Below the pieces are notes generated by a model, which was given only the letters and a program-made list of their open reading frames with translations, was not told the DNA's origin and did not search any database. Both the position numbers and the translations under genes were made by a program. Below, one piece after another: positions 36,739 through 45,824 of a DNA stretch of 64,000 bases (its first letter is position 1; the number at the start of each line of letters is the position of its first letter). This DNA is from Paraburkholderia antibiotica (GTDB lineage: Bacteria > Pseudomonadota > Gammaproteobacteria > Burkholderiales > Burkholderiaceae). Location: the NCBI RefSeq assembly GCF_012927125.1, contig NZ_JABBFZ010000011.1, forward strand, positions 1 to 64,000, written 5' to 3'.

Positions 36739-38174
36739 GCACCGGCACTACCCGCAACGCGCACGTCGGCTGGCTGCCGTACATCGTCGCGGCCACCTTC
36801 TTCATGGAGTATCTCGACACCACGGTGATCGCCACCGCGCTGCCGCAGATGGCGCACTCGTTCGGCGTCGGCCCGAACAGCCTGAGCCTCGGCATGACCG
36901 CCTACATGCTGGCGCTCGCGATCTTCATTCCGGCGAGCGGCTGGGTCGCCGACCGCTGCGGCGCGCGCACCGTGTTCGTCAGCGCGATCGGTGTGTTCAC
37001 GGTGGCGTCGATCCTCTGCGGGCTGTCGCAGAACGTGACCGAATTCACCGCCGCGCGGCTGCTGCAAGGCATCGGCGGCGCGATGATGGTGCCGGTCGGG
37101 CGTCTGATCGTGGTCCGCAGCACCGAGAAGAGCCGCATGATGCAGGCCATCTCGACGATCACCTGGCCGGCCATCGCGGCGCCGGTGGTCGGCCCGCCGA
37201 TCGGCGGCTTCATCACGACCTATGCGTCGTGGCGCTGGATCTTTCTGCTGAACGTGCCGTTCGGCCTCGCGGCGATCGCGGTGGCACTCGCGATCGTGCC
37301 GAACCTGCGCGGCACCGAACGCAAGCCGCTCGACGTCGTCGGCCTGCTGCTGAGCGGCGTCGCGCTGACCGCGATCCTGTACGGCGCGGAACTCGCGAGC
37401 CAGCCGGCCACCAATCCGTGGCTCGCGGGCGCGGTCGTGCTGGGCGGTCTGACGGTCGGCGCGATCGCGTTCCTGCACGCGAAACATCATCCGTATCCGC
37501 TCGTCGACGTGTCGACGCTGAAAGTGCCGACGTTCTCGGTGACGGTCATCACCGGCTCGTTCACGCGCATCGGCATCGGCGCGGTGCCGTACCTGATGCC
37601 GCTGCTGTTCCAGGTCGGCTTCGGGCTGTCGGCATTCCGCTCGGGCCTGCTGCTGCTCGCGAGCGCGCTCGGCAACCTCGGCATGAAGGCGCTGACCACG
37701 CGCATCCTGCAGCGCTACGGCTTCCGGATGGTGTCGATCGTCGACGTGACGATTGCCGGCGTGTTCATCATCGCGTGCGGGCTGCTGACGCCGAACGTGC
37801 CGCTCGCGCTGATCCTGTTCGTGGTGTTCGTGTACGGCGTCGCGCGCTCGATGCAGTTCTCGACGCTCGCCACCCTCGCCTACGCCGACATCCCGCAGCC
37901 GCAGATGAGCGGCGCCAGCACGCTGTGGAGCGCGGCCGCGCAGATGACGATCGGCCTCGGCATCGCGTTCGGCGCGGTGTCGCTGCGCGTCGCGGCGCTG
38001 ATCAACGGCGAAACCAGCGGCCACGTGTTCACGCTCGACGATTTCCGCCTCGCGTTCCTGTTCGCCGGCGTGCTGACGCTGCTGTCGGTGCTCGGCTATA
38101 TGGGGCTCGCGCGCAACGCCGGACAGAGCATCGGCGGCGGCTCGCGCGGTAGCGAAAACACGGCGAAGGGCTGA
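36735..38174 (+). CDS. MFS drug exporter, DHA2 (EmrB/QacA) family
   Basis: A 479-residue membrane protein. The first helix has FFMEYLDTTVIATALPQMA, the D1 motif of the 14-helix DHA2 family, followed by the loop motif GWVADRCGARTVF and the motif-C region in helix 5 (AIAAPVVGPPIGGFI). Such proteins export drugs or organic anions with proton antiport. The usual EmrA-type fusion partner is absent. The start codon overlaps the stop of a small upstream ORF. A 98-bp heptamer tract follows the gene. Confidence 0.9.
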   Translation: MSTGTTRNAHVGWLPYIVAATFFMEYLDTTVIATALPQMAHSFGVGPNSLSLGMTAYMLALAIFIPASGWVADRCGARTVFVSAIGVFTVASILCGLSQNVTEFTAARLLQGIGGAMMVPVGRLIVVRSTEKSRMMQAISTITWPAIAAPVVGPPIGGFITTYASWRWIFLLNVPFGLAAIAVALAIVPNLRGTERKPLDVVGLLLSGVALTAILYGAELASQPATNPWLAGAVVLGGLTVGAIAFLHAKHHPYPLVDVSTLKVPTFSVTVITGSFTRIGIGAVPYLMPLLFQVGFGLSAFRSGLLLLASALGNLGMKALTTRILQRYGFRMVSIVDVTIAGVFIIACGLLTPNVPLALILFVVFVYGVARSMQFSTLATLAYADIPQPQMSGASTLWSAAAQMTIGLGIAFGAVSLRVAALINGETSGHVFTLDDFRLAFLFAGVLTLLSVLGYMGLARNAGQSIGGGSRGSENTAKG

Positions 38175-38192
38175 GCTATACATAGGCCTGCC

Positions 38193-38290
38193 TTTGGGCT
38201 TTGGGCTTTGGGCTTTGGGCTTTGGGCTTTGGGCTTTGGGCTTTGGGCTTTGGGCTTTGGGCTTTGGGCTTTGGGCTTTGGGCTTTGGGC
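38193..38290 (+). repeat. Heptanucleotide microsatellite (TTTGGGC)14
   Basis: Exactly 14 perfect copies of TTTGGGC, 98 bp, lie between the DHA2 exporter stop and the GNAT gene. A 7-bp unit shifts frame with every copy gained or lost, and the perfect array is slippage-prone. The G-strand offers 14 GGG runs spaced by 4 nt, satisfying the common G-quadruplex pattern. The GNAT frame stays open through the array when read from a TTG, but the likely GNAT start lies 90 bp downstream. Confidence 0.97.
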
Positions 38291-38380
38291 CGACCATGGT
38301 TCAGCTTACGCAGCGCGGCTCATGCCGCGCTTCATGCACAAACCCCGCGCAGCGAGCCGCGCCCACCAGAAGGACACGCG

Positions 38381-38818
38381 ATGCCAGCAAACGCACTGAC
38401 GTTTTCGACCGACCGCGACGCACTCGATCTCGACATGGTCTACGCGTTCCTGTCGCAGGAAACCGCGTGGGCGCAGGGCATGCCGCGCGACACCTTCGAG
38501 CGGGCCGTCGCCGGTTCGCTGTGTTTCGGCGCCTATCTCGACGGCAAGCAGATCGCGTTCGCACGCGTGATCACCGATCAGGCCACCTTCGCGTATCTCT
38601 GCGACGTATTCGTGCTGCCCGCGCAGCGCGGCAAAGGCTATGCGTCCGCGTTGCTCGGCCATATTTTCGCGAGCCCGGCGCTGCGCGGGTTGCGCCGGAT
38701 CGTGCTGGTCACGACCGACGCGCATCGCGTGTATGTGCCGCACGGGTTCACGTCGCTGGCGAATCCGGAGCGGTATATGGAATTGCATCGGCCGGACGTT
38801 TATAAAACGACGGCCTGA
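38381..38818 (+). CDS. GNAT-family N-acetyltransferase
   Basis: A 145-residue GNAT protein starting MPANALTFST with AAGGAC seven bases upstream. The acetyl-CoA loop is in FVLPAQRGKGYASALLGHIF (about 83-102). The substrate is unknown. The heptamer tract ends 90 bp before the start, so expression might depend on repeat number through promoter spacing. The frame can be extended upstream through the repeat (Gly-Leu-Trp-Ala-rich), which I regard as an artefact of the repeat. Confidence 0.85.
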   Translation: MPANALTFSTDRDALDLDMVYAFLSQETAWAQGMPRDTFERAVAGSLCFGAYLDGKQIAFARVITDQATFAYLCDVFVLPAQRGKGYASALLGHIFASPALRGLRRIVLVTTDAHRVYVPHGFTSLANPERYMELHRPDVYKTTA

Positions 38819-38938
38819 TCGCGCGGCACCCGGCGCGCGGCACTCAAGGCGCGGCAACCAGCACGCGGCCCGCACATTCGTCACCGCCAGCCCAGCCCAG
38901 CCGCACCGGCCCACCCACGCCACCCACGCCACCTCTCC

Positions 38939-39868
38939 TCACCCGTACGCGCGCTCGCGCAGCCACTTCGTCATGATCCACTTATCGCCCGCGAGTACCG
39001 GCGCGCCGCCGTGCAGCGTCATCGGATCGAGTTGCTGCCGGCCGTTCATATAGCGGAAATAGACCGCGCCGCCCGCGCGCGCGACCACCGACAGTCCCGC
39101 CGCCGGAAAGATCGTCGCGCCGCCATCGGCGACGTCGTTCAGATAGATCACCAGCGTCGCGACGCGCTGGCCGCCCTGTGCGGTATGCACCGCGCTGCCC
39201 GGCTGGTCGGGCGCGAAGTAGTCGAAATGCGGGCTGTATTCGCCGCTGCGGCCGTAATGCAGCACCTGCAGACCCTCGCCGTTTTCGACCGGCCAGTTGG
39301 TCAGGCTCGCGATGCGCCGCTCGATCCGCCCGATCAACGCATCCTCGTCGCGCCGGTACCAGACGCCCTCGCTGGTGCGGCTGCGAATCACGTCCTCGCC
39401 GCCGGTCGTGGGATTGACGGTGGTCGAGCGTTGCAGCCGATGCCGCGAACGCTCGATCAGCTCATCGCATTCGTCGGACGACAGCACGTCGGCGAACACG
39501 ATCAGTTGCGGACGCTCGCAGCGCAGCAGCACGCGCACGTCGCGGTCGTACGCGCGGATCAGGTTGCCGCGCGCGACCGGCGCGGCGTCGTAACGGTAGG
39601 CGTCCTGCGTGAGATCCGGCGTCTGGACGTTCGATGCAGCCGCGGCAGCGGTCACGGCCGGTTGCGGGTGCGTCCGGCGTCGGCCGAACGCGTGGTGGAC
39701 AGCGACGCGGGCGGTGTCGGCGGGAAAACCGGACTGCACCATCACGTCGATCATCGAAGCCGGTGTGCAGCCTCGCGCGACGTTGCTGCTCAACCACTCT
39801 TCCCAGGCGGCATCGACGGCTTGCATGGCGTTCCCCATGGCTCGGCCCGGCGGCATGCCGGCGCGCAT
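38939..39868 (-). CDS. Prolyl-4-hydroxylase-type 2-oxoglutarate/Fe(II) dioxygenase
   Basis: A 309-residue protein. The C-terminal ~190 residues are the P4H domain: iron ligands in YSPHFDYF (His and Asp) and in MTLHGGAPV (His), with the 2-oxoglutarate-binding Lys in GDKWIMTKWLRE. The first ~100 residues contain a small helical region with a UBA-like feel (MIDVMVQSGFPADTARVAVH) and an Ala-rich linker. It should hydroxylate prolines in a protein target, unknown here. No operon partner is adjacent. Confidence 0.87.
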   Translation of the reverse strand: MRAGMPPGRAMGNAMQAVDAAWEEWLSSNVARGCTPASMIDVMVQSGFPADTARVAVHHAFGRRRTHPQPAVTAAAAASNVQTPDLTQDAYRYDAAPVARGNLIRAYDRDVRVLLRCERPQLIVFADVLSSDECDELIERSRHRLQRSTTVNPTTGGEDVIRSRTSEGVWYRRDEDALIGRIERRIASLTNWPVENGEGLQVLHYGRSGEYSPHFDYFAPDQPGSAVHTAQGGQRVATLVIYLNDVADGGATIFPAAGLSVVARAGGAVYFRYMNGRQQLDPMTLHGGAPVLAGDKWIMTKWLRERAYG

Positions 39869-39970
39869 GACCTTCGATCATAGCGCGTGAGCTACGGCGG
39901 CTCCGGCCACCACGTAGCCATCGCGCGAAAGCCGCTGCGCTGGCCGCTGTTCGCCCCGCCTGCTGCCCCG

Positions 39971-40006
39971 CTGTTCGTCCCGCTGTTCGTCCCGCTGTTC
40001 GTCCCG
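39971..40006. repeat. Three 12-bp direct repeats
   Basis: CTGTTCGTCCCG occurs three times in perfect tandem in the gap between the dioxygenase and the NTF2-like gene, with degenerate copies on each side. Confidence 0.85.
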
Positions 40007-40053
40007 CTTTTCGCCCCAATACGCCGCCCCGCTACGCATCGCGCCCGACCGGC

Positions 40054-40545
40054 CTACTCCCGATTCAACTGCCCGCGATACATCAGCAAGCCGCGCCGCG
40101 CCTGCTGTCTGAGCAGGCGCCGCACGAACGGCGACCAGCCGAGCAGCGTCCCGCGCAGGCCCATCGCCTGACGCATCCACAGCCACAGATCGAAGTGGTC
40201 GCGATGCTCGACGATCAGCCCATCGCGGAACACGAAACGCGCGTCGATCCGGTTGACCACGTCGCGGCCGGTCTGGCTGAAACGGTAGCGCGCGACCCAT
40301 TGCGCACGGCCGCTGCGATCGTCGGCCTCGATGCCGTCGAAGCTCAGCGAGAAGTCCTGCGCGTGCTTGACGAGCATGCGCCACATGTCGCGCGCTTCGT
40401 CGCCGATCAGCTCGCCGAAGGCGGGATCGCTGAATACGACGTTGTCGGCATAGCAGCCGACCATGGTCTCGGCGTCGCGCCGCTGGAAGGCGCTGTAGAA
40501 ACGTTCGATCAGCTGGGCGTTGGGGTGGCGGTCGGTATCGCTCAT
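40054..40545 (-). CDS. SnoaL/NTF2-like fold protein
   Basis: A 163-residue protein starting MSDTDRHPNAQLIERFYSAF; the remainder up to about residue 125 shows the cone-shaped NTF2 fold (YADNVVFSDPAFGELIGDEARDMW, VVNRIDARFVFRDGLIVEHRD). Such small proteins act as isomerases, hydrolases or cyclases, or only bind ligands. The C-terminal ~35 residues are basic. No neighbour suggests a substrate. Confidence 0.78.
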   Translation of the reverse strand: MSDTDRHPNAQLIERFYSAFQRRDAETMVGCYADNVVFSDPAFGELIGDEARDMWRMLVKHAQDFSLSFDGIEADDRSGRAQWVARYRFSQTGRDVVNRIDARFVFRDGLIVEHRDHFDLWLWMRQAMGLRGTLLGWSPFVRRLLRQQARRGLLMYRGQLNRE

Positions 40546-40799
40546 GAATTGGGTGTCGTGCGTTGCGGGAGCGTGGTCTGCGCCGCTCCGGAAAGGCGGC
40601 CCGCGCGGACGATGCGGCGGGCATCGCGCACACGATATCGGAAAACTGGCCGGATGGGTAAGGCCCGTCGGCCTGCACGGCAGCACGCGGCAACACGCAG
40701 CCGGTCTTTCGTTATATCCTGTTGGATATTACGGTAGGCGTTGCCCCTTGAACGGCGCGGCGCCACGAGCCGGCAACGAAGCAGCAGGAGCCATCAGCG

Positions 40800-41432
40800 G
40801 TGCGCAGTCGATCCACCTTGTCAGCCCTCGGGCCGCGCGCGGCGAACGAGATTTCGTCGGCCATCGTCGCGGTCAGGTCGACGTCCGGGCGCGGCCGCGC
40901 CGAGTCGATTCGCGACGTCGTCGATGCCTATCGGCGCCTGTACGGCAGCGTGCAGCGCTTCGTGACGATGCTGAGCGGCGACCAGTTGAGCTTCAAGTCG
41001 ATCGGCACGTCGGGCTCGCATTCGCTGAACCAGTTGTTGTCGATGCTTGCCGAACAGGCGCGCGGCACCGCATTCGCGCGGCTGCGCGAGCTGAAGGCGA
41101 CGATCGAGGAAGCGCGTCTCGCCGAGCCGCTGCGCGACACGATCTTCTCCGACGCGTTCAGCAACGATCCGCCCGCGCTGCGCCGGGTCGTCGCGGAACT
41201 CGAACGGCTCGATGCCGCGATGGTCGGGCTGTGCGTCGCGCACGTGCTGGAGCAGCACGCGCGGCCGGCCGGTGAAACGGCGTGGGATGCGCAACGTGGG
41301 GCGGATCGGACGGCTGGGCCCGCCGCTGCGAATGCAACGGGTACCACGGATACCGCGCATGCCACGAATGCGGAACGTACCGAGCCAGGAAGCGCACACG
41401 CCGAACCGACGCTCGCGCGTGCCGCCGACTGA
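40800..41432 (+). CDS. Hypothetical helical protein
   Basis: A 210-residue protein beginning with a GTG (40800) that has CAGGAG eight bases upstream. Residues ~40-155 are predicted helical by their heptad-like pattern (SLNQLLSMLAEQARG, RELKATIEEARLAEPL) and the last 55 residues are a low-complexity Ala/Thr tail. I do not recognise a family. It is likely cytosolic and might be a small oligomeric regulator; there is no evidence for that beyond composition. Confidence 0.5.
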   Translation: MRSRSTLSALGPRAANEISSAIVAVRSTSGRGRAESIRDVVDAYRRLYGSVQRFVTMLSGDQLSFKSIGTSGSHSLNQLLSMLAEQARGTAFARLRELKATIEEARLAEPLRDTIFSDAFSNDPPALRRVVAELERLDAAMVGLCVAHVLEQHARPAGETAWDAQRGADRTAGPAAANATGTTDTAHATNAERTEPGSAHAEPTLARAAD

Positions 41433-41634
41433 TGCACAACACCTGACGAACGCCACCTGACGCACCACGCCAACGCATCACGGACTAACTCACCGACCGC
41501 ACCTCACCGCCGATGAACGCATTTTTCCGCCCACCGCTATATCCACGCCAATACATCGCAGGCACGGTGCGCGTGACGAGCGCATGCCGCGCCGGCGTTC
41601 GACACGATTGACCCGAACCGGATTCGAGACCTCC

Positions 41635-43017
41635 ATGCACACGCCCCCGTTTCCTCTTGCCCAGTCGTCGCGTCTGAAGCTAACGGACGACGCGCTGACG
41701 AGCGCCGGCATCCGTACGCACGACGCCTGCTGCTCGCCCGCCAAGGCGGCGCCGGCGCTCAACGCGAAACGGCGCGCGCGCCTGTCCGAACTCGACGCCC
41801 ATCTGCACTGCTCGATCATCGGTACCTGCCTGAACACGCATGAATTGCGCAAGCTGGTGCCGAAATTCGCAGACCTCGACCGCCGCGACGCGAGCGACCT
41901 CGAGATTCACCACACCGCGGTGGAACTCGCGATCGCCGGCGGCCCCGGCGCGAAGGCGCTGCACAAGCTGCTCGACGACCGCTACGCCGCGGCAGTCCGC
42001 CGTTTCGACAAGGCCGCCGATGACGCCGAGCTGCTAAAGCTATGGGACGAGGCGCTGAAGAACGGCGACATCCCGCCGGCCTACTGGGCGCTGATGACGC
42101 ATCCGTTCGCGACGATGCCGGTGCGCCAGAAAGCATTCGGCGAATTGCACATGCTGTCGCATCTGGTCGGCGCGGCCAATCGCGCGGATATCCGTCGGCT
42201 GGTCGCGCTGGAGGAAGAAAACGCCGCGCTGAAGGAAAAGATCGAGCGGCAGCAGAGCCGCCTGCAACAGGTGAGCGTCGCGCGCGATGCAGCGATCGCG
42301 GCGCTCAACGAACAGATCGCGCAACTGAACGCGCAGCTCGCACGCCCGTTGCCCGCCGATGCGGCCGGTCTCGCGACCGAAGTGCAGCAACTGCGCGAGT
42401 GGCTCGAGGTCGCCGATCAGCGCGTCGCGCTGCATACGAGCCGTCGTGAGGCGGCCGAACAGCGCATGCAGCAGGAACAGGACGCGGCGACCGCGCTGCG
42501 CCGCAGCCGCGATCAGGCGCTCGCGCAACTGAAACTGGTGCAGAGCGAATGCGACGCGCTGGAACGCGCAACCGTCGACGCCGCCAACGGCACGGGCGGC
42601 ACGACCGGCATGGGCGGTGTCAACGGCACCGGCCCGCGTCGCGCGAGTCTCGACGGCGTGCAGGGCAAGCGGATCGTCTATGTGGGTGGCCGGCCGGGTT
42701 CGAACGCCGCGCTCAAGCGTCTGGTGGAGGCGGCCGGCGGAGAACTCGTCGTGCACGACGGCGGCGTCGAAGATCGCAAGGGATTGCTCGCGGCCGCGTT
42801 GCCGGGCGCGGATATCGTCGTGTTTCCGGTCGATTGCGTCGATCACGATTCGATGAATACGCTCAAGCGGATCTGCGAGCGTCATGCGATCGACTATCAC
42901 CCGCTGCGCACCGCGAGCGTGGCGAGCTTCGTCGAACTGATCGCGCGGCTGCATCCCGAGCATGTCGCGCAGCTTCGCGACGCGCCAGCTTCGGCGTTCT
43001 GCTTGCGGCACGGTTGA
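41635..43017 (+). CDS. DUF2325-domain protein with coiled coil
   Basis: A 460-residue protein starting MHTPPFPLAQ. Residues ~50-190 form an N-terminal domain with a Cys/His cluster (HLHCSIIGTCLNTHELRKLV is the core). A long coiled coil covers about 195-310, and the C-terminal ~100 residues are DUF2325 (RIVYVGGRPGSNAALKRL, PVDCVDHDSMNTLKRICE). DUF2325 proteins of unknown function occur in several proteobacteria near nif or molybdenum genes. Here the gene faces convergently a modE-like and a nifQ-like gene, which supports a metal-related role by context only. Confidence 0.72.
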   Translation: MHTPPFPLAQSSRLKLTDDALTSAGIRTHDACCSPAKAAPALNAKRRARLSELDAHLHCSIIGTCLNTHELRKLVPKFADLDRRDASDLEIHHTAVELAIAGGPGAKALHKLLDDRYAAAVRRFDKAADDAELLKLWDEALKNGDIPPAYWALMTHPFATMPVRQKAFGELHMLSHLVGAANRADIRRLVALEEENAALKEKIERQQSRLQQVSVARDAAIAALNEQIAQLNAQLARPLPADAAGLATEVQQLREWLEVADQRVALHTSRREAAEQRMQQEQDAATALRRSRDQALAQLKLVQSECDALERATVDAANGTGGTTGMGGVNGTGPRRASLDGVQGKRIVYVGGRPGSNAALKRLVEAAGGELVVHDGGVEDRKGLLAAALPGADIVVFPVDCVDHDSMNTLKRICERHAIDYHPLRTASVASFVELIARLHPEHVAQLRDAPASAFCLRHG

Positions 43018-43076
43018 CGGGCGCCACGCACTGAGCGAGCCGTCGGCCCACCCGGCTCCTTCAGCCCCTTAGCCCC

Positions 43077-43484
43077 TCACGCGCGGATCAGCTTCATCAG
43101 CTCGGCGATCTGCTTCGCGCAGCTTCGCCGCGCCTCTTCCTCGACGTCGCGATACAGCCGGATGATGGTTTCGCCGACCGGCGTCAGCGTGCAACCGCCG
43201 CCGCTCTGACCACCCTGCTCCGAATGCGTGGCCGGCGACTTCAGCGAGCGGTTCAGCTCGTCGATCAACAACCATGCGCGCCGGTACGACATGTCGAGAC
43301 TGCGCGCCGCCGCCGAGATCGAACCGTATTCGCGCACCGCTTCGAGCAGATCGACTTTGCCTGGTCCAAGCGCGACCGCATCGCCATGACGGATGCGCAT
43401 TCTGAAACGCACTTCGGGACGCGTCCGGGTGGTTTTCGCCGCCGGTGCGGCGCGGGTTTTCGCGGGTTTTGCGGTGTCGGCCAT
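43077..43484 (-). CDS. ModE-type winged-helix regulator (DNA-binding domain only)
   Basis: A 135-residue protein starting MADTAKPAKT. After a basic tail it carries the LysR-like winged helix of ModE: GKVDLLEAVREYGSISAAAR and SYRRAWLLIDELN, then GGGCTLTPVGETII. The C-terminal molybdate-binding TOBE (MOP) domains of full ModE are missing, a form widespread in Proteobacteria. It is 49 bp downstream of nifQ on the same strand, so a molybdenum-linked role is likely. Without MOP domains, the signal cannot be molybdate bound in the usual way. Confidence 0.83.
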   Translation of the reverse strand: MADTAKPAKTRAAPAAKTTRTRPEVRFRMRIRHGDAVALGPGKVDLLEAVREYGSISAAARSLDMSYRRAWLLIDELNRSLKSPATHSEQGGQSGGGCTLTPVGETIIRLYRDVEEEARRSCAKQIAELMKLIRA

Positions 43485-43533
43485 GCGCGCAAGCATACAC
43501 GAACGGGTGTGCGCTGCCACCTGCCCGCGCGCG

Positions 43534-44238
43534 TCAGCGGGGCGACGGAAAGCAGTAGCCGTAGTCTTCACAGCCGGGGCAACCGGGCGCGGGCCCGGGC
43601 GGCAGGCCCAGCGAAAACGCGGTTTGCGCGGCGAGGAATTTCTTCCAGCGCAGGTTATCGACGTTCAGCGCGACCAGCGCCGGGAAATAGCGTGTGAGCA
43701 TCCACGTGACTTCGTCGCGGCCCGCGAGGCCGAGGTCGCGCCACAGATGATCCGGGCGCAGGCACGCGTGCGCGATGATCGTCGCGAGGCAACGCGCGTC
43801 GTCGATGTGGACTGCGCCGTCGACGTTGGCCATCAGCAGCGCGCGAAGTGCATCGACGAAGCCGACGTGTTCGCCCGGCATCACCGGCAGCGGCAACGCG
43901 GCAAGCGGCGCGCGATCGAAATGCCGCGCGCGCAACGCATGCCATTCGTTCACGTGCAGGCCGAGCAACGCGAGTTCGGCGCGGGCGTCGCGCGCGGCGA
44001 TCAGTTTGGCGAACAGCCGCGTGTCGGCGCTATCGATGCTCTCCGCTTGCGTGGCTATCGCAAGCCATGCGCGCATACGCTCGGCTTGCTGCGGATCGGC
44101 GGGCCACTCGGGCCATGCGGGCCATTCGGGCCCCGGCAACGCCGACGCAGCGCTGCCGCGCGCGACGGCTGCCGGGTCGTCATCATGATCGCGATCGCGG
44201 GATTTCATCGTGGCGCGCGCGGATGGATCGTCGGACAT
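43534..44238 (-). CDS. nifQ: NifQ-family molybdenum-handling protein
   Basis: A 234-residue protein of the NifQ family, recognised by RWKKFLAAQTAFSLGL and the C-terminal cysteine motif CPGCEDYGYC. NifQ donates Mo to FeMo-cofactor synthesis through an Fe-S/Mo-Fe-S cluster and is normally defined by Cx4Cx2Cx5C. Here the last three cysteines are kept but the first position of that motif is Gly. The protein is followed by modE; no nifHDK or other nif gene is in the window. Non-diazotrophic Burkholderia also carry NifQ homologues, so nitrogen fixation cannot be inferred. Confidence 0.8.
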   Translation of the reverse strand: MSDDPSARATMKSRDRDHDDDPAAVARGSAASALPGPEWPAWPEWPADPQQAERMRAWLAIATQAESIDSADTRLFAKLIAARDARAELALLGLHVNEWHALRARHFDRAPLAALPLPVMPGEHVGFVDALRALLMANVDGAVHIDDARCLATIIAHACLRPDHLWRDLGLAGRDEVTWMLTRYFPALVALNVDNLRWKKFLAAQTAFSLGLPPGPAPGCPGCEDYGYCFPSPR

Positions 44239-44276
44239 GGGCAGGCCCCGCCGGAAAGTCAGTCAAAGAAAGTGAA

Positions 44277-45734
44277 TCAAACCTCATGCGCTTGCGCTCG
44301 TTCGCGAACCTCGGCCAGCGACATATCCACCAGCAGCCGCCCCGAATCGAACACCGTCACCAGCGCGTCGTCCCACTCGCCCGCCACCGTGTGCTCGTCC
44401 CACGCGACCGGCAACGTCACCGTTCGATATTCGCCGGTGCGGCGATGGCGCAACAGCGTGAGCCGTCCTTTCATCGAACGCTTGCCGTGGTCCGTGACCG
44501 GGTCCTTCGATACGTCGTGCCATTCTTCGCCGAGTCGGATCGCTGAGCACTTCATCGCGAAGCGCTGGGTGTCGCGATTGATCTGCTGCAGCAGCGCGCC
44601 GCCCATGCCGAACACGATGTTGTCGGCGGCAAAACCGGCCTCGTCCATCGCGGCGAGAATCGCGGCGATCGAGTCCGGATTCACGCCGTCGCCCTGGATC
44701 ACCCGTACGTTGTTCAGCACGCGCCGACCCTTGCCATTCGCCGCCGAGCCGAACGATGCATCGAGCGCATGCAGCGTCTGCAGCACGATCGTGCGCGGAT
44801 CGCCGGAGTCCGGGCGAATCACCAGCGTGCCGCCCGAGTCGAGCACCGCCTGCTTGAGCTCGCCGCCCCAGGCATCGAGCGCGGCGAACAGATCGTAGGA
44901 GTCCGACACGACCGACACGATCGCGCCCGGCTTGCTGAAGCGCTCGATCATGTTGCGATACGCGTCGACTTCACGCTCGCGGCCCCACGACGTGATCGTG
45001 CTGTGCTCGGCGGCCGGCACCGAGAACGCGGCCATGTCGTCGTTGTAGTAATGATTCGCCGCGATCACGCCGAGCACCGTATCCGAGCCCATGAAGCTGA
45101 CCAGATGCGCCGCCCCGCCGATCGCCGCCGACTCCGCGCTCGACACGCCACGCGCGCCGAAATCGTGCAGCTTGAACGGCAGTTGCGAAAGATCGTCGCT
45201 GCTCCTGAGCAACGCCGCGCGAATCAGCTGACGCAGATGCCAGCTTTGCGTCGCGACGGTGATCGGATACCAGACGCGCAACAGCATCGTCTCCAGATAC
45301 GACGCGAGCCAGAACACCTGCGGATCGTCGCATTCGACGGTGACGAGCACGTTGTGGGTCGGTACCACCGAGCCTTCGGGCACCGCGCGAATCCGCACCG
45401 GCAGATAGCCGCCGTATTGCTCGACGACATGGCGCCAGCCCGCCTCGTTGAACGGCTCGCCATGCACGCCGAAGAACGCGCGGGCCTGCGCGATCATCGG
45501 TTCGGTGATCGGGCGACACAGATATTCCTTCAGCAGCATCTGCAGGCCGAAGAACAGCGTGCGCTCGTAGCGTCCGCCGCGCGATTCGATGTATGAAAAC
45601 ATCGCCGACGCTTCCGGCGGGTATTGCAGATAGTGCGATGCCTTGTACGAATCCGTGTTCAGAATCGGATTGGAGAGGATCGACGCAAGGTTGCTGAAAC
45701 CCTGCGCGTCTTGCATGGACGGTGCTGCGCTCAC
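44277..45734 (-). CDS. nadV: Nicotinamide phosphoribosyltransferase (NadV/NAMPT type)
   Basis: A 485-residue cytosolic enzyme. NILNTDSYKASHYLQYP-like residues near 22-40, KLHDFGARGVSS (about 188-199) and SDSYDLFAA together with IRPDSGDP (about 304-311) are typical of NAMPT rather than of PncB. It makes NMN from nicotinamide and PRPP, salvaging NAD in one step. The PRPP synthetase gene often found next to nadV is absent. It lies 38 bp upstream of nifQ on the same strand, probably by chance. Confidence 0.9.
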   Translation of the reverse strand: MSAAPSMQDAQGFSNLASILSNPILNTDSYKASHYLQYPPEASAMFSYIESRGGRYERTLFFGLQMLLKEYLCRPITEPMIAQARAFFGVHGEPFNEAGWRHVVEQYGGYLPVRIRAVPEGSVVPTHNVLVTVECDDPQVFWLASYLETMLLRVWYPITVATQSWHLRQLIRAALLRSSDDLSQLPFKLHDFGARGVSSAESAAIGGAAHLVSFMGSDTVLGVIAANHYYNDDMAAFSVPAAEHSTITSWGREREVDAYRNMIERFSKPGAIVSVVSDSYDLFAALDAWGGELKQAVLDSGGTLVIRPDSGDPRTIVLQTLHALDASFGSAANGKGRRVLNNVRVIQGDGVNPDSIAAILAAMDEAGFAADNIVFGMGGALLQQINRDTQRFAMKCSAIRLGEEWHDVSKDPVTDHGKRSMKGRLTLLRHRRTGEYRTVTLPVAWDEHTVAGEWDDALVTVFDSGRLLVDMSLAEVRERAQAHEV

Positions 45735-45824
45735 GTGACTGTCTCGCTGGAGTGCCCGGATGGATCGCGGACGGTGCGCGAATGGTTTGGATGGGCCGGA
45801 GGCTGACGTCCCGGCCCCGCACCG

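Noticed and set aside
38201..38818. GNAT gene starting inside the heptamer array
   Set aside because: The start would be TTG within the repeat and the extra residues are only the translated repeat; an ATG with a ribosome binding site lies downstream.
39971..40006. CRISPR-like repeat
   Set aside because: The 12-bp units are directly adjacent with no spacers; it is a simple tandem repeat.
43534..44238. NifQ as evidence that the strain fixes nitrogen
   Set aside because: No other nif gene is visible, the cysteine motif is incomplete and NifQ homologues occur in non-fixing Burkholderia.
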